64,000 bases of DNA, from positions 43,375,023-43,439,022 of the forward strand of contig NC_054878.1 in the NCBI RefSeq assembly GCF_018320785.1, read 5' to 3'. Positions 1 through 10,100 of this stretch are shown here, piece after piece. The notes beneath the pieces were generated by a model, which was given only the letters and a program-made list of their open reading frames with translations, was not told the DNA's origin and made no database searches. Within the stretch, counting starts at the first letter, position 1. Each line of letters opens with the position of its first letter. The DNA comes from Cheilinus undulatus. Its lineage: Eukaryota > Chordata > Actinopteri > Labriformes > Labridae. Both the position numbers and the translations under genes were made by a program.

Positions 1-71
1 ACTGTCCATGTTTATCAGAAGTTAAATTAGAATCATAATATGGAGTGTAATAGAGATAAAAACACACGTAC

Positions 72-971
72 CTGTTTTCTCACACCAGGAATTCGAGCCA
101 ACGCCACACAGCAGTGTTTGCCCGCTCCTTTGGTCTGCCACATCACAGAACAGAAACTCATCCAAGTCCAACTTCTGATAAAGAGGAGGCGTTATAAATG
201 CCAGTCTGGCTGAACACGTGTGCTGTGAAGTCTCTGTGTCGTTCCTATGTCCTTTGTACTGCCACGTCACTGAGTGCCAACACCCTACATACGTGTCCAC
301 TGAGCAGAGAAATGTGTCAGGGTCGTATGACTCCACTGGGGAAAACGTGTGAGAAAGAACACAAGAGAAAAGTTCACTTCATAGTGTTTCCAGTTTTCAG
401 AACATTAACAGGTTGATATACTCACTGTGAATAAGAGACAGATCCAAACAGGCATCATGTTCTTCTGATCTGCAGGTGTAATGACCCACATCGCCCCGTG
501 TCACCTGTTTAATAACCAGAGAACAGTCCTCTGGAACACGTAGTCTTTTAATTTTATCTGCTGTTGTCGTATTTGTTTGTATTCTCCCATCTCTAACCAG
601 CTCTTCTGCAGATGTCCAGTTACCCCGACGGAAAAGCCAAGAAGTTTTGTTACAGTTCTGCTGAATTTTGATCTCATTTCTACAAGGAAGCGTCACTTCA
701 TCCCCCTCTCTGACAGTGATGGACACAGTTTCTTCACTGTTTACTGCTGCTGAATATTCAAGAGGAATATGAGCAAGAAAAATGTTCATTTTCTGTCATC
801 TTTTTGGAATAAATTACATACAAATAATGTAAAATTACTCAACACATGACCATTTGTCTTTACTTTACCCTTTTGATTGCTGTTTCTTTGTGTGTAGATA
901 TTTAACTTCTTACCTGAGTAGAGCAGCGTCAGAATCATAAATAAAGACATTTTAATCCTGATTCGGCCCAT
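72..971 (-). CDS. Gene 1: two-Ig-domain receptor, 3' part outside the window
   Basis: Probable cell-surface innate immune receptor. Three coding exons are visible on the minus strand. The signal exon is 914-971: ATG at 971, with an inner ATG at 950 giving MSLFMILTLLYS, ending at a GTAAG donor. The D1 exon is 426-749, and the D2 exon is 72-335, ending at GTACG. All junctions are phase 1. D1 has the B-strand cysteine in TLPC, an extra cysteine in QQNC five residues before the core W, EDCSLVIK, and the F-strand motif GHYTCR. D2 has FLC, GCWHSVTW, HTC and FLFC. Stalk, transmembrane and tail exons would lie left of base 1. The start at 971 matches the position of the upstream ATG in genes 7 and 8. 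An extra cysteine occurs in the D1 G-strand region (HDAC). Membership of the DICP/NITR/CD300-like set is inferred from architecture. Confidence 0.8.
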
Positions 972-1290
972 CTTTCTTCTCTGTCTGCCTCTTTTCCGAG
1001 CGTTCTTAAAGTCACTGATGAAGCGATTCTTCTAGAGACTTAAAGCCTCAACTTCCTGTGGTAAGAGCGATTGACTTCCTTCTAAACTTGAATGTTTTTT
1101 TTCTCCCATGATTCTCAGAGTCAGTGGTGGAGAAGTGGTGATATGTAAGGCTTTTTTTCAGTGTCAGAGTCACGTTTGTTCTTAGGGTTTTTTTTTTTTT
1201 ATGAAAACTGATGGAAAAAGCTGAAACGTGACTTTTTGTAACTGAACCAGCTCTTTGATGTTATTTTTAACCGGCCACGTCAATGCTATC

Positions 1291-2302
1291 TTAACCCTAC
1301 AGAACCCAGCATAGCGCTGGCGCTATGATATGATTTCCATTTTTGATTGGTGGTAGTTTTGAAACCGGATAAGATAGATCGATCATTCTTTTTGCATATA
1401 AAACCTGGGGAGTTAACTAACATTTCACACATTCACCATGTTTCAGAGTGCTTTTTCTTTGCAGTGATGGTTTGTAAAAATACACAATAAAATGCACATA
1501 AAAATCTTTATAAACAAGACCACGGGTATTAGCAGCACTTTCTATGTTGAAATAATCGTCATCACGTTGTGGGCATGACCTGTCACGTGATTCTTAAGTG
1601 TGCCTACCTCAGGCTCCCCACCCCAACAACAGGATTGCATATTTTTCCAAGACTTGTATTTTTTTCCGCGGAATACATTGAAGAACTTTGCCTGCACTCA
1701 TACTCGCCCTCGCTCTCATTTCCCCCCTACTTTTTTACAAAAACACTCAGACACACAACCCACACACACCAAACATCCATCACACACACCTTTGACACAC
1801 TTCCACACATATGTAGTTATGGATTTCCAAAACCCCAGTCGTGCCAAACAGCTTTAGAGCTGGTCCGAAGCTTTTGAACTAATTAAAGCGTTGGATGAAG
1901 AGTCCAACTACTCATCTGGCTCGCTTTTTTTAACAGGTTACAAAATTCACTATATCTCAAAAAGCAAGTTATGTATAGACTCCAAATAAATTTCCTGTGG
2001 TTCCAAAGGATATTGTGCAACTTTTTTACGTTTACAAATTTGAGGGATACAGCTGTTCAATTTCTGTATTTTTAAATTTATGTGAAAAAACAAAAACTAT
2101 TTTTTTTTTTTTTTAGGTTTTTTGCACTTTTAAGCAATTTATTGTAGTAGTTAAGACATAAGTCATTACGTATCAGTAAAACTTGGGATATAAGGGTTAT
2201 AATGATGATAAGCAAACATACTCCCAAAAATGGCACTACAGTATGTAAAAATGTAAGAATATGTCCTGGCAGACTTGCACAATGGTAGGTTTAAAGGGTT
2301 AA
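1291..2302. mobile_element. TTAA-bounded element, possibly non-autonomous piggyBac-like
   Basis: The segment starts TTAACCCTACAG and ends AAAGGGTTAA, so both ends share the outward sequence TTAACCCT and a TTAA target site. An 18-bp hairpin (CATAGCG, 4-base loop, CGCTATG) lies at 1310-1327, close to the left end. No transposase is seen inside. Open frames around 1569-1877 are in low-complexity CA-rich DNA and are not gene-like. The terminal match is short, so the limits are tentative. Confidence 0.4.
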
Positions 2303-5300
2303 AGGGATATTTCAGATTTTTTTCAAGTTGGTTGGTATGATGTACTTGGCTATAGCAGTGGCTTTAGCCTCCAATGATTTCTGTAAAAGTTGATCCTGTG
2401 GTTATTATGATCTCAGAGAGATCTGCGTCATAGTGGCTGTAGTTGGGACCATTTTATTCATGTAGTTTAACGTGTTTTATGCAAAAATGGGTCAAGAAAA
2501 TACAGTATGTTTGCTCGCCTGTATGCTGTGTCAAAAACGTACAAAGCAGTGAATTTCTCTCTGTCAGGCACTAATTTACGAAGCAGCTTTTGGCCTTTTT
2601 CTCATTCCGCCTCTGCACACTGATATCCTCTGATCAGCTGTGTGGGTCTGCAGGATTTAACAAGAATAATAATGTCACACCAATCTAAAACAAAGATAAT
2701 ATGAAGGATTACGACTCGAGTGATGATGATGCGCTGTTTACTGTGATTATGAGAGGATGTTTGTGAACCAGAGTACACTGAAGAAGAACTTATACAGATG
2801 GCGACAAGGCCGGATTAACCACTAGGGCAACAGGGCAATTGCCCAGAGGCCCGAGACCCACAGGGGGCCCACGGCAGTAGCCACATAACCATACTGCAAA
2901 CTTCCAACCGCATAAATATAATTGCTCAGGACTTCACATAATCCTGTCCTCTAATACTCACTGTAGTTTTCACACAGTGGCACTTTGAGCTGACATACCC
3001 CTCCTCATTGGCCAGGGGGCATAGGGTGGGTCAAAGGTGACAGAGGAAAAACCAATCAACTTAGTGTATGTAAGCGAACTACGTCAGTTATACTATGCAG
3101 CGAAAAAATGCCAAAATGGAGAAATCGGGAGACAGCTAAGTGGGATCGCCAAATGGAAAATTTAGAAAGATAGGGGCATCAGGCATACCGAAAACTTGTA
3201 GAATACACCAAAAATAGGGAGTTTTTTCAGTTCACTTACTAGTTGCCTGGCTCAAGGAGGAGATGACGCGGAGGATGGCTCAGTTAACAAGAAAGCGTCT
3301 TCCTCCTGTTAGCGAGAGAGCCTCTTCAGCTATCGGTGAGACAGCTAATGTTAGCTGCTGCTAACATTATTAGCAACTTTGGCAGAGGGAATTCCCAAGC
3401 CGAATGCAGCAGACCAGCGCCAGCATCTATGGCGCCTGAGACTGTTGAGGCAAGCAATAGGACGCCCGACACAACGACATCCCCCATGCCTGCACTTCAC
3501 TGCTAACATTGAGATCCGTATGTTAGCATTCATTCTCATTCCAGAGCATGCAGGCACATAAAAATGAGCAAAACTGTACTTGAAAAATATGGACATTTAC
3601 AAATGTTTATGTTGCACTTAGAATTCTAAACTAGTTCTGTGTCAGGTTGTGAGAATGACAGGCTGTTTATGTTTAAGAAAAAAAAGTTATAAATCAATTA
3701 AGACACAATTGTCATTTATTCTGATTTTTATCATTCCATTTTTTGTCTGTGAACATCCATGCACTGAAATTTTTAAAAGTGAAATGTTTTGAACTGTTTT
3801 TAGGATTAGTGTCCCTATTATTAAGCTTCCTTTACAAGTTGAGCTAAATTCAAGATATATATATTTGATTAAGTGTTTGAAGCATTTAGATTAGTTTTAT
3901 TTGAGTGAAAAAGTAGGTCACTTTCTATGCAACCTTCACTTATAGGTTGTTTTCAATGTTGCCACATGATAGAGAACTGAGGCTGACATGTTTTCATAGT
4001 TTGAAACGTTACTGAGTTGCCTTGGCTTGACACAGTGGCATGCAAGCTCTCTTACATACATCTGAAAAGCCAGATTGCACAGTGAGGCTTGAGTTCTTAA
4101 ATTGACTACTCTTGGATATTTATGGATATTTAAAACCAGCCTACACCAGACTGTGTGCTACAGTTCTTATACTTATTCTGTGGTTTGGGGGGCAATAAGT
4201 GCTTCAGGATTTAGTAGGCAGCAGAATTATGGTGGGGCTCTTGAAAGACCTTGCTCAGGGGCACTTCGATGTCTCAATCTGGCCCTGGAGAATCAGCAGG
4301 CTGAAAGAGAGAGCAGAGAAACTTCATTTGAAAGTTTTGAGCAGGAGAGATCCCAAGCATGGGTTCGCATTTTCCACTCCTACACCACCAGGTAAGTCGA
4401 ATCAGCTGATCAGAGGATCAGTGCATGTGTAACAGAGTGAAAAATACACATAATTATTTACTTTTGTTTATAGAAATATTCTAGAATTTAATTTAATTTT
4501 ATTCTGTTAAGTATTTGTGAATTTTAACTCAATGAGTCATTATCATTGGCTGTTATTTTTAAATTCATGTTTCTTTTGTAACTAACTCTTTTTGCCCTCT
4601 GTGGTTTCTGTACCTCTTTGCTTACCGTAGCTCCTACTGTTGTTCCCTCACAGAGCTGTTATGCTGTGCTGAGGGTAAGTTGGATGAGAAAATGCTGCTG
4701 TGCTATTCTGTTATTAACTATGAAAAATATGCAGTTTCAGTTGAATTTTTAAGAGTACATTGTTTTGTGCTCATTTTATGACCTTCACCAGTCAATTGGA
4801 TTTGTTCTTGATAGCAAAATATTACTTTAAAAGCTATTTCAATGTAGTGTTTTTGGCGCCATAAAAATGGGACATGTCCACCATTGCTACATGATTAGTG
4901 TAACATTTGCAGCAATTTCAAAGTGTAAACTTTATCATCTTGTATGTTTAGGAGCAGAAGTGCAGAAACCAGATACCAGGAGGCAATTTAAGTGTTTTCA
5001 TTATCTTCTGCAGGTACGTTTTCTTTGAGAAATGTCATAAATGTTTTTTCTGTTCACAGAATGGCTGTCTGCTCATTTATTTTGGCCACTAGGTGTCACT
5101 GTTTGAAAATTTCTTGTGTTGTTTGTCATTGTTTAAAGAAAAGTACTGTTAAATTTGATAGAAAACGGATGTTTTTCAGCCTACTTTAGCAGCTCTTGGC
5201 TAGTAATGTGTACTCTGAGATTAATACAAGCAGAAATGTGAATTTAGTATGTTTGTATGTATGTAATATGTAGAGCTGTTATGCTGTGCTGTGGGAGCAG

Positions 5301-5746
5301 AAGTGCAGGAAACAGATACCAGAAGGCAATATAAGAGTTTTAATTGTCTTCTGCAGGAGCAAATAAATGCTGGAAAACAGTCCATGGACTCCTTCTATAC
5401 CCTATACACACCCGTTACACACTTGGCGGCAGGAGACAAAATGCCAAAAGCTTCGCAAATAAGTGCCTGACACAGAGGGGTTTTTTGGGGGGAGAAATGA
5501 AGTGCTTTGTATGTTTTCAACACAGCCTACAGGCAAGACAACATATTGTCTTGGCCCATTTTTTATGTAAAACTCATTAAACTACACAAATAAAACATTT
5601 CCATCTACAACCACGATGCCGCGGATCTCTCTGAGCTCGTAATAACCACAGGATCAACTTTCACAGAAATCACTGGAGGCTAATGCTACTACTGTAGCCA
5701 CGTACATTATATGACCCAACTTCAAAATCCCAAAATATCCCTTTAA
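2299..5746. mobile_element. TTAA-flanked element with about 300-bp inverted arms
   Basis: The left end reads TTAAAGGGATATTT and the right end is its reverse complement. Homology continues inward for roughly 300 bp: the left arm (about 2299-2620) matches the reverse complement of about 5420-5746, for example GTTGATCCTGTGGTTATTA on one side and its complement on the other. The TTAA target and AAAGGG ends fit Kolobok- or piggyBac-type elements (inference). The inside holds a sequence beginning GGCCGGATTAACC near 2808 that resembles the end of another DNA transposon, and an exon-like series at 4380-5360. A right-arm relative recurs at about 46600-46806 and 54020-54215. Confidence 0.6.
4654..5357 (+). 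other. Two exon-like blocks and a downstream joined copy of them
   Basis: Block A (4654-4674) is preceded by CCCTCACAG and followed by GTAAGT. Block B (4952-5013) is preceded by TTTAG and followed by GTACG. At about 5272-5357 both blocks occur fused, A directly followed by B, with the 277 bases between them missing exactly at the GT and AG. An earlier GTAAGT donor after CACCACCAG lies near 4391. No long protein frame runs through, so the product is unknown. It may be a remnant of a transposon-borne gene. Confidence 0.45.
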
Positions 5747-5852
5747 CAATGTAGAATACACACTGTTTATGACACAAATTCTATTGTAATTGTAGAACTT
5801 TTGCTCTGCAATAACAACAATGATTAAAAAAATTGTTTTGTGTATATATAAA

Positions 5853-6340
5853 TACAGCACTGTTAAGAAGTTTTAGGCATGTTTGGGCCAAAATGTGAGG
5901 CTGAAGTAAGGTGTGTAATGGCGAGTATGCCCACCTGAGGGTGCCATCAGGCAGGAAGGAGGATTGACACAACCCAGGTCATGCTCTGGACGTCTTTGTA
6001 CATTACCAAGAGCATGGAAAAATAATCTGATGAAAACAAAACATAAACCACAGCTTAAGGGTGGAGTTATGGGTAGATGTGGCGCTTAAACATAGCCTAG
6101 GGTACTGTTAGGGCCGGTAGGAGGGTTGCCACAACTCCCCGGTTGTCATGTGTATGTTCTGAGCACCTGAAAACTGTTGGTGGTTGCTGGGCGTGTTACC
6201 AGGAATGCAAAGTACATGTCAAATGTGTCGACACTGACTCTGGCCACCCTCCCTCCTCTCTCTAGCCCGGGGTTGTGGAACCTGGACCTGTGAAGAACAG
6301 ATAGTGCTCTACATGCCTAAAACTCCCACACAGTACTGTA
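5853..6340. mobile_element. MITE with TA-type termini
   Basis: The left end TACAGCACTGTTAAGAAGTTTT and the right end, which reads TACAGTACTGTGTGGGAGTTTT on the other strand, form terminal inverted repeats of about 28 bp with several mismatches. No coding capacity is seen. The ends resemble those of fish Tc1/mariner-derived MITEs. A short TA/CA microsatellite follows at 6346-6371. Confidence 0.5.
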
Positions 6341-6371
6341 TAGCTATATATATATATATATACACACACAC

Positions 6372-7127
6372 AACCCTTTGACAGTTCCCACCAAGGTTAA
6401 GGAGAAGTGGATAGTAAAGGACTTGAGTGTTTTTTTTTTATTTACTTTTCAGATGCATCCATTGATTCAGTTATGACCCAGCTCATGAGGGGAAAGGGAG
6501 GTAACATAAACAACAGATTGTGTGGTTTATCAAAAGTTATTTATTAACAACGAAGTAAAAAAAAATATCTACAAATCAAAAAGGTGAGGCAAATTGTGAC
6601 CGAGAGGGCCTGCGGGTGCTGATTACATTAATGACAAATAAGAGCAACTAAAGCAGAGTTTAAAGTTCTGCCTTAGTTCGACCTGCAAGATGGATTCGCC
6701 AGTAAGAAACAAGGAAAGGGGCGTATCCATCTGCTTTGCAAGGTTAGTCACACCTCAGTAGAGGGAGTACAGATGTGGCCGTAAGAATGCCGATGACCAA
6801 TCACCTACCACGACCTAGGAAAAAAACAAAGATTCACACACCAACAGAGCACTCACTCAGACACAAAAGAAGAACACAAAGCAGAACAGCAGTACAATAC
6901 AACAATGTAATACAGCCACAGATTTAACATTGTTTAACTTTTCCTTTCTTTGAAAATTCTGGTGATATTACTGCAGCTCACATATCCTTAAAGCCTATGT
7001 TGTCCTGAAAAAAAGGCTGTTTAGAGCTTGACTGTGCACCGCAGGGTTGATGTTTGACAAGCTTTTTAAGAGAAAAAGTCCAGGCGAGACATAATAGTTA
7101 CAAAAAACAAGCTGAGAGCTCAGAGGG
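6372..7127. other. 3' flank of gene 2, no separate gene seen
   Basis: No coding exon is seen. On the minus strand this is downstream of the gene 2 stop codon. A minus-strand AATAAA lies near 6539-6544, about 585 nt past the stop, and is a candidate polyadenylation signal. The assignment is weak because no cDNA evidence is available. Confidence 0.35.
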
Positions 7128-10100
7128 TTAGGATGATAGTGCTCCTGATCTTCTCTGGATTCTGACAGAAGCGTCAGGGCCTCTTAAGTTTTCATAGATG
7201 ACTGAAGCTTCATCTTCATCTCCATTTTGTTCCTGTGAAAAGAAAAATGTCAAACTTTAGATTCCCATGTAAAAGAATTTTCTTTATTCATCAGGCATTA
7301 AAGAACAAGCTTGTAAATCCAGTTAATTAACTCACAGCATTGTTATCCGTCTGTGTTTGGTTCCCTGTGAAGACAAAAGGGTTCAACAACATAAATCCAG
7401 GCTAAACAAATAAGGAATAATGTGAACATTCCCCCACCTTTGGTTCTGGTCTGTATGTTGACCGTCACAACAGTTATTATGAGAACTGTCAATCCTACAG
7501 ACACGATGGTAAACCTGAGCCAACCTGGAAATTAAAATACAAACATTAAAATCATCTTCGCTGCATTTATTCATTTAAAATCCTCTAGTTAAAAAAAGAC
7601 TCAGCTTGATCTTTTTCTAACATGAAGATCAGTGCAGCCCAGTGTCAGTCTAATAGAGCAAACCCATTTTCCAGCTTAACAGTAGAAGAGAACTGCTGAA
7701 CTGGCCTGCTTGCAGTGTTAAAAGGAAACAATCTGACAAAGAAGACCCAGGACTGTTGAGTAGCTACATCAGACAAGAATGGGACAACGGTCCTCTCTAA
7801 AAACTCCAGCAACTGTGTCTCCTCACTTCCCAGGCGTTTACAGACTGAAGAGATGCTACAGAATGCTAAACATGGTCCTGTCCCTACTTTATTGAGATGT
7901 GTTGCTGTCATCAAATTCAAAATGAGCTGATTTTTAAATGAAACATTAAGATGTCTCATTTTTAACATCTGATATGTTTTTGTGTTCTGTTATGAATAAA
8001 ATGTGGGTTTATGATTAGCAAATAATTGCATTTCAATTGTATTGACATTTTACACAACTTTTGTGCATCAGCTTTTTTGGAACTGGGGTTTTCAGACCTT
8101 ATCTGCAATATATGTAATACAGGGGTAGTTATTATTTCTTGTAGATATTGGAGAGTGAAAGTTCTACAAATTATAAATCATAAAACTCTATAGATTATAA
8201 AATTATAATTCTAAATCAGTGTTACTCAACCCTGCTCAACTGAAGAGCCAAATTGTTGAAAAATACTTTTGCAAGAGCCACAATCAAAGTGGTGAAAAGT
8301 AGCAAAAACAGCTTGAAGTGGTAATAACAATAAGTTAAAGGTGGCAAAAATGGTCAAAGAGCAACAAAAATGGGTGAAAAGAGGCTAAAATTGGGAGGAC
8401 AAAAGTGGAAAAGGGTCAGAAAGTAGCAAAAATGGGTGAGAAGTGGCAAAAAATGAGTCACAGATGTCAAAAAATGGTCCAATAGTTGCAAAAATGTGGC
8501 AAAAAATGAGTGTAAAGAACTAAAATCAGCAAAAAGCAGGCAAGAATGGCAAAATGGGCAAAAAAAGAGAAAGCAAGTGGTATTTAATGGCAAAAGGTAG
8601 CTTAAATGAGTGAATTGTCAAAAAAATGATAAAAAAGGGCAAAAATGGGATAAAAGTGGCTAAAAGAAGCAGATAAAATGGGCAAAAACTAGAAAAAGCA
8701 AATTTGGGAGAAAAGTGTCAAAAATTGGGATAATAGTGGCAAAAAAATGAGTAAAAAGTTGCAAAAAAAGTGGCAAAATTGGCAAAATATAGGGAAAAAG
8801 TGGTATTTAATGGCAAAATGTAGCTTTAATTTGTGAAACTTGGGAGAAGAAATGGTGAAAAAATGGGATTAAAGTGGTAAAAAAATGGGTAAAAAGTTGA
8901 AAAACGTGGCAAAAATTGACAAAAAAGTAGGAAAATGTGGTATTTAGTGGCAAGAGGTAGCTTAAATGGATGAAAAGTGGCCAAAAAAAGGTAAAAAAGG
9001 GCAAAAAAGTTTCCCTTTTTAAGGTGTTTTTGGAGAATAACTTTCAAAATTAAGACATGAAAGAGCCACAAATAACCACAAAAGAGCCACATGCTGCTCC
9101 AGAGCCACACGTTGAGTATCACTGTTCTGAATTTTAAAACATGTTTTTGCTCGTCTCTCATGGCTTCAGTAGGAGTTTGATTTAGCTTAAACTCATGTAA
9201 GGACATGAAAAGAGCTGCCTGTTTTTATTCAATCTCCCTCTGAGTTTCCTTTTCTGCCTTCTGATGGTGTTAAATATATTTCATGTAGTTATAATGTGAA
9301 ACCTCTGGCTTGTGTCTGCGGTTAGAAGTACCTTTCACATCAGGCTTTTCTGAGTCGGTGCTTGTGTTTAGGATTTTCTTGGTTGTTGATGGCGGTGCTG
9401 GTGGTGGCGATGTTGTAGCATTCTCCTGCTGAAACTCTGAAAAACAAAAAACTGCTGTGAGAAAAAATGTAACAGTTTATAGTTCTAAATCAGTGATTAT
9501 TCAAACGATTTAAGGTGGTTTTCATAATCATACCGTGTTTACCAGTGAAGGGCTGGGGGCTGAATCTGAACAGATGTTTTACATGTTTGTAACCATCCGT
9601 CACTTCACATTTGAGCAAACCGAGTTTCTCTGAGGGAATCGACACAGAATCCACACACACTTCAGTCTGTGACGTCTTAGTTTCCCTTTTATCTGTGCCC
9701 TCATAAATCCACCTCACTTTGTGGTGACACTGGTGAAACGCTGACACTGAGCAGTTGAGGACCACCTGATCGCCATCTTCATGTTTGGTCACTGATAAAG
9801 AACAAAAACACGTACATTTTATTTTATTGTTTGTGTGAAACTAGAGTTTGATCTGCTGTCATTAAATAAAAACCCACTCTGAAGCATGGAGAGTTCCACT
9901 TGATTTTCTTGTCTTGAACTGTTCAGTTGAGAGTAGTAAACACCAACATCTGCCTCTGTGACTGTCTTTAGAACCAGAGAACAGTTCTCTGCCAGACCCA
10001 GTCTGTCTGAGTATGGAGGATCCGGGAGAATCTGCCCGTTTCTCACCAGATCTGCTTGTTTTTTCTTACTTCTCCAGAACCAGTCAATACCAACACATCT

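Noticed and set aside
1310..1327. Perfect hairpin as a transcription terminator or ncRNA
   Set aside because: It lies next to the TTAA end of a transposon-like element and has no T tract or gene context. A transposon subterminal palindrome is the simpler reading.
8300..9010. Regularly spaced repeat resembling a CRISPR-like array
   Set aside because: Units are degenerate, spacing is irregular, there are no unique spacers, and the array sits inside a hAT element in a vertebrate genome.
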